64,000 bases of DNA from Chlamydiales bacterium (GTDB taxonomy: Bacteria; Chlamydiota; Chlamydiia; Chlamydiales; Criblamydiaceae). The notes beneath the pieces are model-generated. The model was given only the letters and a program-made list of their open reading frames with translations, was not told where the DNA came from and made no database searches. The position numbers and the translations under genes were made by a program. The stretch lies in the NCBI GenBank assembly GCA_024233575.1, contig JACKPN010000002.1, positions 1 through 64,000 on the forward strand. The letters are read 5' to 3'. Shown here piece after piece: positions 1 through 7,981 of this stretch. Positions within the stretch are counted from its first letter, which is position 1. Each line of letters begins with the position of its first letter.

Positions 1-982
1 CGGCGACTTGTTAGGCGATAATCGTAGCATACCTGAGGACGAAGCTCCCGATCTTGAAAGCGGTAAGACTGAAGAGCAGGCTCAGGATTCTGAATCTCTC
101 TTAGAGAGAGTCTGCAAACTGATCGACGCTTGCAATAGTGGTCGATTCGATAACGATATCGATCCTGAAGACTACGCAGATATCTTCACCAATGATATTG
201 AAGACAATGATATTGAAGGCTACGTAGATATCCTTACCAAGAAATGGCTGCAACTTGCCGATCATGTGATTAATTTCAAGAAGCGCAATCGACGAGAAGA
301 GGAGCTAAATGATCTGCAGGAAGAGCTGATCGAAAAGGGTAAGATGCTTATTGATGAGCAGGTAGCGATCCGCAAAAAATTTGAAGAGGCGTCAGATATC
401 TCTACCTCTAGTGAACTTGAAGACTACGCCGATTTTCTTAACGAGAAAGTGCGGCAGCTTGCCGATCATGTCATGAATCTCGAGAAGCTCAACCAGCTGG
501 AAGAAGAACTCAACGAATATGAAGAGCTGATCGAAATGGATGAGGTGCTCGAGGAGCCTTCTTCGGAGCTTTTCCTGGGAGCTTCAGTGGGAATTGCTGC
601 TTCAGCAGCAGCTGGATGACCTGGAGAAGCTGACCCATGAGAGCGATAAACTGTGTGCAAAGCTACAACACATGAAGAGTCAAATGGTTCGTTGGAAACA
701 AAAGATGTGCAAATGCTCGAGACTGTTAAGGACTACATTCTGAATACGTAGGAGCGCAGCAATAAGAACGAAGCCTTCATTACAAGCGTCAGTACGCAAG
801 ATCAAGTTAAGGACGAGATGCAGGCAGTTGTTAATCGTCTTCGTGAGAAACAAAAAATCCGTAGAGCTGCGAGGCAAAGAATCGACCCAAAACAAACGAT
901 ACAAGATATGGAGCGGTTGGCACAGCAATTGCAGGACCGCCCTTTCCTTGACGAAGAGGGCGAACAAGAATTCATTTACTGA
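1..982 (+). pseudogene. decayed coiled-coil protein gene, 5' end outside the window
   Basis: The reading frame is already open at the left edge and runs to a TGA at 617-619. The coding pattern then moves: from about 570 to 682 the Leu/Glu/Lys-rich coiled-coil signal lies in another frame, and from 683 it returns to the first frame. It is then cut by an in-frame TAG at 749-751 and continues to a TGA at 980-982 with plausible helical protein, ending in an acidic EEGEQEFIY tail. Two compensating frame changes plus a stop point to a pseudogene, or less likely to sequencing errors. The product was Glu/Lys/Leu-rich and contains an internal duplication (215-535). Function is unknown; long coiled-coil proteins are common among chlamydial secreted proteins, but no signal is visible because the start is missing. 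Confidence 0.7.
215..535 (+). repeat. internal duplicated segment of about 40 residues in the coiled-coil pseudogene
   Basis: The segments at 215-337 and 419-535 encode related peptides, each with the order (E)xYxDxL, QLADHV(I/M)N, EEELN and EELIE. The units are separated by an unrelated linker of about 27 codons. The DNA copies have diverged, so the duplication is old relative to the frame damage. Confidence 0.7.
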
Positions 983-1125
983 TTGTCCGTGTGACGACCA
1001 TTGTGGAGCTGTTTTTGAAAAAAAAGAGAACATCTCGTCATCAGCTCTAGGTAATATTTACTTCTTTTGATATAAGCCTATCCTTCTGATCAATAACATT
1101 TTGTAAAATTATTATTGGAGGAAAA

Positions 1126-2211
1126 ATGAATCCGCTAGTTTCTCAGCCATCATCGATAGAGATGCAAACGTTTTCTAACGTCTCGAACGTCGATAACCCT
1201 AGCAATCGGGATGATCAAGCTCCTCCTCCTGATATAGAAATGGGTGAGACTGCAGATCCGGTACAAGGAGCTGAATCCTTTGAAGACGAGAAAAGGGGCT
1301 GCTTGGCTACTTGCATCCGAAAGCAGAGAACTTGGTGTTTTCCTTTCGGTATTTCGTCATCGGGAATTAACTTGATTACCGGCGTTACTGCGTCTGCATT
1401 CGGAACAGCAGCCTTAGTCCTTGCAGATCAAAATAACTATCCCGCCTGGATTGGTGGTGTGGGAGCCATTGGCGGAGGTATCATGCTGGTGTTGTCATCG
1501 GCATCCACTTGCTGTCTTGCTCTCGGTGTTCGCCATTATGCCGGTAATAAAACTCTTAGAGATGCTCTTACCGAAGCGCAGAATGATATTAGCAAATTGG
1601 AAAAAGTCATCATTCGGTATGAAGAACAGGTTAAACTGAAAGAGATACTCCTAGGAAAGCAAGAAGATATCTTGGAAGATCGTAAAGATCTCAATGTATC
1701 GCTCCAAAGATCTGTAGACGAAGCCAACAAATTACTCGATAAACAGGACAAAGCCTTTCAGGAAAAGTCGAACGAACTGCAGAGAACACTTGCTAAAGTT
1801 GAAAACCTCACTGAACGCGTCAACAACCTCCTTAAACAAAAGAGGGCTTTGGCGGGCGATTATAGCAAGGCGGTCACGCTCCTTCAGAAACAATATAAGG
1901 AATATGAAAATGCAGCAGACAAAACAGGTGAGCATATCGAAGATCTCCAAGAAGTGAGAATTGATATGGAAGCGGTGCTGAGAAATATCGATAGAGCGGA
2001 CTCTGAAGAAGGCGATGTAGATGCATTGATCAGCGCCGGCAAAAGTGTCTTGGAGAGAGTGCCTTCGTTCCGTGAAGGAGCTAAGAGACTCGTTGATTTT
2101 GCTGTGGAAAATGTGAAGAGGACCTATAGTGGGTCAACTGAAGAGAATAAGACAGTTGCAGATATCATCGGTGCGCTTGATAAATTAAAAGAACTATTTA
2201 AAGAGCTCTAA
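1126..2211 (+). CDS. candidate inclusion membrane (Inc) protein with bilobed hydrophobic domain and long coiled coil
   Basis: The 361-residue protein starts at an ATG with a strong GGAGG site seven bases upstream. Residues 1-75 are polar and lack a classical signal peptide. Two closely spaced hydrophobic segments follow at about 80-100 and 108-134, separated by a short polar loop (DQNNYP). Next comes a long coiled coil at about 145-265, rich in Glu, Lys, Leu and Gln, and then an acidic helical tail. A closely spaced hydrophobic pair with cytosolic flanks is the hallmark of chlamydial Inc proteins, which are type III-secreted into the vacuole membrane; the coiled coil would face the host cytosol. 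The Inc assignment is inferred from architecture only. The aminotransferase gene begins 2 bases after the stop, so the two are probably co-transcribed. Confidence 0.6.
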   Translation: MNPLVSQPSSIEMQTFSNVSNVDNPSNRDDQAPPPDIEMGETADPVQGAESFEDEKRGCLATCIRKQRTWCFPFGISSSGINLITGVTASAFGTAALVLADQNNYPAWIGGVGAIGGGIMLVLSSASTCCLALGVRHYAGNKTLRDALTEAQNDISKLEKVIIRYEEQVKLKEILLGKQEDILEDRKDLNVSLQRSVDEANKLLDKQDKAFQEKSNELQRTLAKVENLTERVNNLLKQKRALAGDYSKAVTLLQKQYKEYENAADKTGEHIEDLQEVRIDMEAVLRNIDRADSEEGDVDALISAGKSVLERVPSFREGAKRLVDFAVENVKRTYSGSTEENKTVADIIGALDKLKELFKEL

Positions 2212-2212
2212 G

Positions 2213-2905
2213 ATGGATTTCATTTTTGAGACTATAGCGATTGTTGATGGTACAGTAACCGCTTTAGATCTGCATCTCAATCGGTTGCGATTTCAGTGCA
2301 GAGAGGTTGGAGTCGCACCACCGGAGAAAAAGGTGTTAATCGACTTCCTCAGCAAACAGCAACTTGGTAGGGGGCATTGGCGTTTTAAGGTCTCTGTAGG
2401 GAAGAAGTCGACAATGACACTGGAGCCTTATGCGCCGCCAACAGAGACCTCTTGGCGCCTTTGTCTTTTCCTTAAAGAAATTGTCAATAGCCGACCATAT
2501 CTGAAGACTTCCGCGACAATCTCTAGATCGCGAATTAAAGAGTACGCTCATGCTCGCGGCTTTGACGATGGGCTGACCTGCTCCAGTGAAGGCTTTCTTC
2601 TGGAAGCGACCTATGCCAACCTTTTTTGGCATCACGATGGGGCGTTCTTTACACCAGCAAAAGAACTGCCTTTGGTTTGGGGGGTGACCTTGCAGCAGAT
2701 CGAAGATCTATTTCCCGTTTATCATGTCAAGGCCACACCGGAAGAAATCCCGCCTCATGCCAATGTATATGTGTGTAACAGCATGATGGGGCTGATGCCG
2801 GTCAGCGCTATCGAAAAGCAGCAGTTTCCTGTCGATAGCGAATTTCATCGAAGAATCACTGAGGCATACTTGAACAATCGCGAGCGAACTCCCATACGCG
2901 TATAA
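2213..2905 (+). CDS. class IV PLP-dependent aminotransferase/lyase, PabC-like
   Basis: The 230-residue protein shows the fold-type IV pattern. A lysine at residue 98 sits exactly 20 residues before the DDGL motif, the same spacing as the catalytic Lys of E. coli 4-amino-4-deoxychorismate lyase before DEAL. After it come SEGFLLEAT, ANLFW and a TPAKELPLVWGVT stretch, matching the family's EG...E..xxNLF...TP....L.G pattern. PabC would release p-aminobenzoate for folate synthesis; branched-chain or D-amino-acid aminotransferase activity is the alternative, because these subfamilies are hard to separate by eye. The gene follows the Inc-like gene by 1 base. Its last 50 bases overlap the 3' end of the convergent phosphatidyltransferase gene. 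Confidence 0.75.
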   Translation: MDFIFETIAIVDGTVTALDLHLNRLRFQCREVGVAPPEKKVLIDFLSKQQLGRGHWRFKVSVGKKSTMTLEPYAPPTETSWRLCLFLKEIVNSRPYLKTSATISRSRIKEYAHARGFDDGLTCSSEGFLLEATYANLFWHHDGAFFTPAKELPLVWGVTLQQIEDLFPVYHVKATPEEIPPHANVYVCNSMMGLMPVSAIEKQQFPVDSEFHRRITEAYLNNRERTPIRV

Positions 2906-3458
2906 TAGCCGTTAGCGTCACTAGAACGATGAAGCTGTATGCCAACAGGGGAAATAGTGTTGGAAATAAGATCATGGCGGCAAAGAAAAGGAACGCTTCG
3001 CTGCGCTCCATGATGCCGGGACTATAGTGGAAGCTCTTATGTGACTTGTTGTCGACGAAGATGCCGACGACAAGGAAAGAGGTAACGCAGATGAGAATGC
3101 TTCCGAGCATCATCAAGGAGGGTAAAGCTCGCGCCTCTGGAGCTGCAAGAAAGAGCCCCATGACAATGCAGAACTCGACGATGCGGTCGCTGACAATATC
3201 GAAGACTGCGCCCTTAGGCGTCGTATGCCTAAGAAGACGTGCTAACGATCCATCCAGCGTATCGCAATATCCCGATATTAGTAGCAAAGCTATCGCCCAA
3301 GAAACTGCGCCAAGCGCTAATGCAGGCATGATGGCAATCCCGCAGGCAAGGCCAACAGCGGTAACGATACTGGGATTCCATTTTCTTGCAGCGATCAGAT
3401 CTAGAAGAGGGTCGACGCACCATTCTTGGTATGACTTTCTGAAATAGGAATCAATCAT
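2856..3458 (-). CDS. CDP-alcohol phosphatidyltransferase family membrane protein
   Basis: The 200-residue multi-pass protein carries the complete family signature D66-xx-D69-G70-xx-A73-R74-x8-G83-xxx-D87-xxx-D91, whose aspartates bind the divalent metals. The family transfers a phosphatidyl or other phospho-alcohol group from a CDP-alcohol to a hydroxyl acceptor, as in PgsA and PssA. The acceptor cannot be told from sequence. It is the last gene of a three-gene operon: its start overlaps the end of the TVP38 gene by 8 bases. The 3' end overlaps the convergent aminotransferase gene by 50 bases, so the last 16 or so codons are read on both strands. Confidence 0.85.
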   Translation of the reverse strand: MIDSYFRKSYQEWCVDPLLDLIAARKWNPSIVTAVGLACGIAIMPALALGAVSWAIALLLISGYCDTLDGSLARLLRHTTPKGAVFDIVSDRIVEFCIVMGLFLAAPEARALPSLMMLGSILICVTSFLVVGIFVDNKSHKSFHYSPGIMERSEAFLFFAAMILFPTLFPLLAYSFIVLVTLTAIIRVWEFARDCSSMPQ

Positions 3459-4140
3459 GCTTTTTTTGCAGCCTTTTTAATACAACGGGAAGTAAAGCAA
3501 AGATGCCTAAAGCAATCAAGGCGATTTTGATCTCGGTTGTAAAGATGGCATCGATAGAAAACTCTTCCCCTTTGTCCAGGATGCTGCCTAATCCAGCCCC
3601 TGCCTGGGTAAAAGCAAAAACGCCGGGAATGATTCCGACCAGTGTTGTCCACACGTATGTTGCCAGCGATACTCCAAAGAATGCCGGAGCAATATTTACA
3701 AGCCAGAAGGGAAACAATGGGACGAGGCGAAGGAAAAGAAGGTAGCTGGCGGCGTTGTCCTTGAATCCTTCCTGCATCTTGTGCAGACGCCCTCCAGCCT
3801 TTTGCATGATAAGGTCGCCGACAGATGTCTTTGCGATGAGGAATACGGTCGTGGCTCCGGTCGTTGCGCCGACCAGAACGAAGAGCGTGCTATAGGGCTG
3901 TGGGAACAAAAAGCCGCCGGCGATCGATAAGATTGCTCCGCCGGGAACAGATAATGCAGTGGCAATGAAATAGATGCAGATATACGCGGCCGGGGCGAGA
4001 ATGGGATACATGGCGACCCATCGTTTTAGGTCTTCACGATGCATTTTTAGTTGCTCGAAGCTGAGGTAGCCGCAAAGGCCGGTATAGTGTGCCGCAGCCA
4101 TGAGTATAAGCAGAATGATGAGGGGAATCATGCGTTTCAT
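3451..4140 (-). CDS. TVP38/TMEM64 (DedA-superfamily) membrane protein
   Basis: With the ATG at 4140 the product is 229 residues. This start overlaps the upstream stop as ATGA, and a longer upstream extension would run deep into the neighbouring gene. There are about six hydrophobic segments, and the SNARE-associated/VTT core is recognisable: a Gly/Ala-rich re-entrant stretch (SVPGGAILSIAGGFLF) and the FLRLVPLFPFWLVN motif with its Arg and prolines. The family is implicated in lipid scrambling or transport. In several bacteria TVP38 proteins sit beside or are fused to flavin disulfide reductases, which fits the overlap with the upstream oxidoreductase gene. The substrate is unknown. Confidence 0.85.
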   Translation of the reverse strand: MKRMIPLIILLILMAAAHYTGLCGYLSFEQLKMHREDLKRWVAMYPILAPAAYICIYFIATALSVPGGAILSIAGGFLFPQPYSTLFVLVGATTGATTVFLIAKTSVGDLIMQKAGGRLHKMQEGFKDNAASYLLFLRLVPLFPFWLVNIAPAFFGVSLATYVWTTLVGIIPGVFAFTQAGAGLGSILDKGEEFSIDAIFTTEIKIALIALGIFALLPVVLKRLQKKHD

Positions 4141-5558
4141 GAAGACTTTCCTATCAGTTTTTTTAATGATGGCAGAATCGTTTCTGTCAGCCACATGTCT
4201 GCAGCTTTGCGGATTGCTAAGCTGTACGTCGGGTAGGGGTGGATCAATGCAGCGAGCTTGCGCAAGGGGATGCCGAAGTGCATGGCACTGCTGACCTCCA
4301 TCAGCATCTCGCCGGCGCGTGGCGCGACGATTGTCGCTCCAAGGATCTTGCTGCTCCACTTTTTTGTCACTATTTTCACAAACCCTTCGGTTCTTCCTGT
4401 AGTGAGGGCGCGATCAACCTTCGTAAACGGAACATAATATGTAGCGACCGTGTATTTTTTTCGCGCTTCATTTTCGCTCATACCTACGGTGGCGACTTCG
4501 GGATCGGTATATGTCACACGCGGAATCGGCTGTTGCAGGTCGCGTTTCGATTGCAACAGTCGCGGTACGAGCAAATTTTTCAAAATAGTGCGCGCTTCAT
4601 TCTCCGCAACATGAGTGAAGATCGCTCTGCCGGCAACATCGCCGGCAGCCCAAACATGCGGAAGGGAGCTCCTGCCGTGATCGTCGACGACGATGCCGCG
4701 TGCGTTGGTTTTGATGCCGATGGCGCCGAGGTTGAGGTCTTCGATATTAGGAAGGCGGCCTGTTGAGACTAGCAAATGGCTGACTGATACCTCTCTTTGA
4801 TGCAAATGCAGAACGATGTGCTTGCCGTTCATCGATATTTCCTGCGGTTCTTCATTGAGGTAGAGGTCGATCCCTTCGGAGAGAAAAGTCTTTTCGATCA
4901 CCGTTTGTGCTTCGGCACATTCTTTGTTTAGCAAGTGGGGATGATGATGAATCAAAGATACCTTGGATCCAAGGCGGGAGAGTGCTTGCGCCAGTTCACA
5001 GCCGATTGGTCCGCCACCAATCACTCCTAGATGCTCCGGTATCTGCTCCAATTCGAAAACAGTTTCGTTTGTCAAATAAGGAATATTGTCGATTCCTATG
5101 ATATTGGGAATGCGTGGACGCGAACCCGTTGCAATGACAATCTGATCGCCGGAAACGCTTACTGTTTCGCCGTTACTCTTCATAATTTCTAGCGTATGAG
5201 GTTCAACAAAAGCAGCGTTGCCTGTGAGTGTTTGCACACCTAGCTCCTCTAACTCCTTCGGTTCTTCATGGGAGCGCACCTCGGAAACAATACTTCTTGC
5301 GCGTTCCAAGGCGCCGCTGTTGTTGCTTTGTGCCTGTGATACAATGCCGAGGTCTGCAGCATGGCGTATGAGAAAAGCGGCATGCGCCGATGCAATGATA
5401 GCTTTGCTAGGTATGCATCCGAAGTTGGTGCAGTCACCGCCGTAATTGCCTCTTTCGATCAACAAAACATTTTTGCCGGCCTTTGCAGCGCCGATGGCGA
5501 CGACCAGACCTGCGGCGCCGGCGCCGATCACGATGATTGCATAATTGTTGTTACTCAT
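4137..5558 (-). CDS. FAD/NAD(P)-dependent disulfide oxidoreductase, mercuric-reductase-like group
   Basis: From the ATG at 5558 the product is 473 residues; a TTG 18 bases upstream is possible but less likely. An N-terminal FAD Rossmann motif (GAGAAG) is followed by the redox-active GGDCTNFGC (C43, C48), a second NAD(P)-binding GGGPIGCE motif, an FAD-contact AAGDVAG motif and a dimerisation domain. The C-terminal active-site motif of lipoamide dehydrogenase, HAHPTxSE, is replaced by IHPYPTYSL, so the usual His-Glu dyad is lost. MerA also has Tyr here, but the MerA C-terminal Cys pair is missing. It is therefore neither a normal Lpd nor a normal MerA. The overlap with the TVP38 gene suggests the pair work together at the membrane. 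Confidence 0.85.
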   Translation of the reverse strand: MSNNNYAIIVIGAGAAGLVVAIGAAKAGKNVLLIERGNYGGDCTNFGCIPSKAIIASAHAAFLIRHAADLGIVSQAQSNNSGALERARSIVSEVRSHEEPKELEELGVQTLTGNAAFVEPHTLEIMKSNGETVSVSGDQIVIATGSRPRIPNIIGIDNIPYLTNETVFELEQIPEHLGVIGGGPIGCELAQALSRLGSKVSLIHHHPHLLNKECAEAQTVIEKTFLSEGIDLYLNEEPQEISMNGKHIVLHLHQREVSVSHLLVSTGRLPNIEDLNLGAIGIKTNARGIVVDDHGRSSLPHVWAAGDVAGRAIFTHVAENEARTILKNLLVPRLLQSKRDLQQPIPRVTYTDPEVATVGMSENEARKKYTVATYYVPFTKVDRALTTGRTEGFVKIVTKKWSSKILGATIVAPRAGEMLMEVSSAMHFGIPLRKLAALIHPYPTYSLAIRKAADMWLTETILPSLKKLIGKSS

Positions 5559-5584
5559 ATCTTTAACATATAACAAGTAAATTT

Positions 5585-5613
5585 TTGGCTTCCAACTATT
5601 AGTGTGTTACTGT
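5585..5613 (+). promoter_or_regulatory. possible sigma-70-type promoter for the prolyl-tRNA synthetase gene
   Basis: TTGGCT at 5585-5590 and TACTGT at 5608-5613 are 17 bases apart in the divergent gap between the oxidoreductase and proS genes. An AAGGAT ribosome binding site precedes the ATG at 5647. Matches to consensus are partial. Confidence 0.3.
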
Positions 5614-5646
5614 ATCATTCTTTCTTAAAATAAAGGATATATAGAC

Positions 5647-7170
5647 ATGTCGACAAAAGCAGTAAAGACAGCAATCTCTCCTACACGAGAAGAGGATTAT
5701 CCCGAGTGGTACCAGCAAGTGGTCAAAGCTGCCGATCTTGCTGAGAATTCTCCTGTCCGCGGTTGCATGATCATGAAACCTTGGGGCTATGGCATGTGGG
5801 AAATCATGCAGCGTGAACTCGACGACCGCATCAAGAGCGGCGGCGTTGAAAATGTCTACTTCCCGCTGTTTATTCCTCTTAGTTTCCTCCAGCGTGAAGC
5901 GGAGCATGTCGAAGGGTTCGCCAAAGAGTGCGCCGTTGTCACTCACCATCGCCTTGAAGAGCGCGACGGTCGGCTTGTTCCGGCTGGAGAATTGGAAGAA
6001 CCGCTAGTGATTCGTCCGACATCGGAAACGATCATCGGCGAAGCGTTCTCCCGATGGGTAGAATCCTACCGCGACCTGCCGCTGCTAATCAACCAGTGGG
6101 CAAACATTGTCCGTTGGGAGATGCGTACACGCCTCTTTCTCCGTACAACAGAGTTCTTGTGGCAGGAAGGGCATACCGTTCATGCTAATGAAGAGGAAGC
6201 GATCAAACTAACGATCACGATGCTGGAAACATACCGTTCATTCATGGAAGAGGTGCTAGCGCTTCCTGTGATTCTCGGAGTCAAAAGCGCAAGCGAACGA
6301 TTCCCCGGCGCTGTCGAAACCTACACGACAGAAGTGATGATGCAGGATAGAAAAGCGATACAAGCCGGAACTTCACACTACCTGGGACAGAACTTTGCCA
6401 AAGCGCAAGAGATCCGTTTCTGCAATAAAGACGGCGAACTAGAATATGGCTATACCACATCATGGGGAACGACGACACGCTTGATCGGCGGCGTCGTCAT
6501 GACGCATTCCGATGATGATGGCATGCGTCTACCTCCGCGCTTAGCCCCTAAGCAGATCGTCATTCTACCTATCGCTCCTAAGCCTGAACAGGAAGCGGAA
6601 GTGATGGAGTATGTCGACAAGGTCGCCGCTGCACTGCAAGGGTGTGAGTATTACGGAAAGCCTATTCGCGTAACAGTTGACAAACGTCAAAAACGCGGCG
6701 GTGAGAAGAATTGGGAGTGGATTAAAAAAGGCGTACCTATCCGTATCGAGATTGGCCCTCGCGATGTGGAGGCGCATTCTGTCATGCTTGTACGTCGCGA
6801 CAGTGATCATAAAGAGAAGCAGAAGCTGTCTATCGATCAGCTTTCGGAGGAAATTCCTAAGATCCTTGCTGATATTCAGCAAAATCTTTACGACCAAGCA
6901 CTAGCGTATAGAGAGAAACATACACGACGTGATATTTCTGACTTCGAAGAGTTTAAACAATACTTTACGCCGAAAAATTCTGAGAAACCGGAGATTCACG
7001 GTGGTTTTGTCATCGCTAAATGGTGTGAAGATCCTGAATCGGAGAAGCTACTTGATGATCTTAAGGTGACCATACGTTGCCTTCCTTTGGAACAGTCCGA
7101 AACCGAAGGCCGCTGCATCCTGACCGGAAAGCCGGCAACGAAAGATGTGCTATTCGCTAAAGCATACTAG
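5647..7170 (+). CDS. proS: prolyl-tRNA synthetase, archaeal/eukaryal type (type 3)
   Basis: The 507-residue protein is a class II synthetase that charges tRNA(Pro). Visible are RPTSET (TxE), an RWEMRTR motif 2 with the TEFLWQEGHT region, and a motif 3 segment GVVMTHSDDDGMRLPPRLAP, followed by an anticodon-binding domain. The C-terminal domain ends in Ala-Tyr, the terminal tyrosine typical of this ProRS class. It lacks the large editing insertion of the bacterial type, consistent with about 500 rather than 570-580 residues. As I recall, Chlamydia trachomatis has the longer bacterial form, so this copy suggests replacement by transfer somewhere in the lineage. It diverges from the oxidoreductase operon and stands alone. 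Confidence 0.95.
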   Translation: MSTKAVKTAISPTREEDYPEWYQQVVKAADLAENSPVRGCMIMKPWGYGMWEIMQRELDDRIKSGGVENVYFPLFIPLSFLQREAEHVEGFAKECAVVTHHRLEERDGRLVPAGELEEPLVIRPTSETIIGEAFSRWVESYRDLPLLINQWANIVRWEMRTRLFLRTTEFLWQEGHTVHANEEEAIKLTITMLETYRSFMEEVLALPVILGVKSASERFPGAVETYTTEVMMQDRKAIQAGTSHYLGQNFAKAQEIRFCNKDGELEYGYTTSWGTTTRLIGGVVMTHSDDDGMRLPPRLAPKQIVILPIAPKPEQEAEVMEYVDKVAAALQGCEYYGKPIRVTVDKRQKRGGEKNWEWIKKGVPIRIEIGPRDVEAHSVMLVRRDSDHKEKQKLSIDQLSEEIPKILADIQQNLYDQALAYREKHTRRDISDFEEFKQYFTPKNSEKPEIHGGFVIAKWCEDPESEKLLDDLKVTIRCLPLEQSETEGRCILTGKPATKDVLFAKAY

Positions 7171-7173
7171 GTA

Positions 7174-7491
7174 TTATCTTACGAAAATCCAATGAGGTGC
7201 GACGTTCAGCGTCTCGTACGCTTTTTTGGTTTTGGTAGGATCGGAGACACTTTCGAGCTCGAAAGTCAGTTTGGCATCAAGCTTTTGACGTTCATCCTGC
7301 AGCTTTTCCCAAGTCTCGTCGTCGAAGTTTTCCCTGTTTTCGACGTAGGCGGTAAGCTGCTCGGAAGAGACACCCAAAGAGGTAAGGAAGCCATCGACCT
7401 CTTTGTTTAAGCTGTCTACGCGTACGCGCAGTTCGCGCAGCTTTTTCTCGTTTTGCCGGATCTTGAATTCGGGAGAAGATTCAAAAAACAT
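7174..7491 (-). CDS. small coiled-coil protein of unknown function
   Basis: The 105-residue protein is highly charged. Residues 10-40 (KIRQNEKKLRELRVRVDSLNKEV) and about 60-85 are predicted helical, with heptad Leu/Val spacing. There is no signal peptide or membrane segment. It converges on proS with 3 bases between the stops. I do not recognise the family; the size and composition suit a cytosolic chaperone-like or structural helper. Confidence 0.65.
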   Translation of the reverse strand: MFFESSPEFKIRQNEKKLRELRVRVDSLNKEVDGFLTSLGVSSEQLTAYVENRENFDDETWEKLQDERQKLDAKLTFELESVSDPTKTKKAYETLNVAPHWIFVR

Positions 7492-7564
7492 AACTTTATC
7501 CTAAACATTTAACAATCAAATAATTATTATAGCTGTTAAGTGAATAAATTTCAAGGAGATTTCA

Positions 7565-7981
7565 ATGATATACCTACTAACTATCCTCGCTTGCGCAGCT
7601 ATTGCTTGGATTGTCGCTCTACTGCTTTTTAATGCTATTTCAGGACTCGAGATCGGAAATAATGGCGATGTAGATCTGAAAATCGGACTGATTCTCGACA
7701 AAAAGCTCGATAATTTCGTTGTAGGCGTTCAAAAAGAGATACCGATGGCTGCGGGATTTCTGGCCGGACCGATGGGTGATAAGCTCAAAATGCAGGCGAA
7801 AGGGGAGGTAATGAAGGCGATGCCGGAGGTGAAAGAACATTTGAAAAAGGGGGTGTTTGAATCAAAAACTTGGCATATAATGAAGAAAAAGGTGCAAATG
7901 CGCGCGCTGCTCATCGGAGCAGTCATCGGCGTTATCACTGCCGCCTGTCAATATGCTATAGAGATGTATTATGGATCCTAA
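7565..7981 (+). CDS. small protein with two terminal membrane segments
   Basis: The 138-residue protein follows a clear ribosome site (AAGGAG, 6 bases before the ATG). A hydrophobic helix occupies residues 1-26 and a second residues 113-133 (LLIGAVIGVITAACQYAI), with an amphipathic Lys/Glu-rich middle. The overall arrangement loosely recalls DUF445-type membrane proteins, but it is much shorter and the resemblance is weak. The following methyltransferase gene overlaps its end by 11 bases, so the two are translationally coupled. Confidence 0.7.
   Translation: MIYLLTILACAAIAWIVALLLFNAISGLEIGNNGDVDLKIGLILDKKLDNFVVGVQKEIPMAAGFLAGPMGDKLKMQAKGEVMKAMPEVKEHLKKGVFESKTWHIMKKKVQMRALLIGAVIGVITAACQYAIEMYYGS

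Noticed and set aside
680..1033. Minus-strand open frame of 117 codons
   Set aside because: It lies opposite the decayed coiled-coil gene, has no ribosome site, and the plus-strand reading has clear helical protein pattern.
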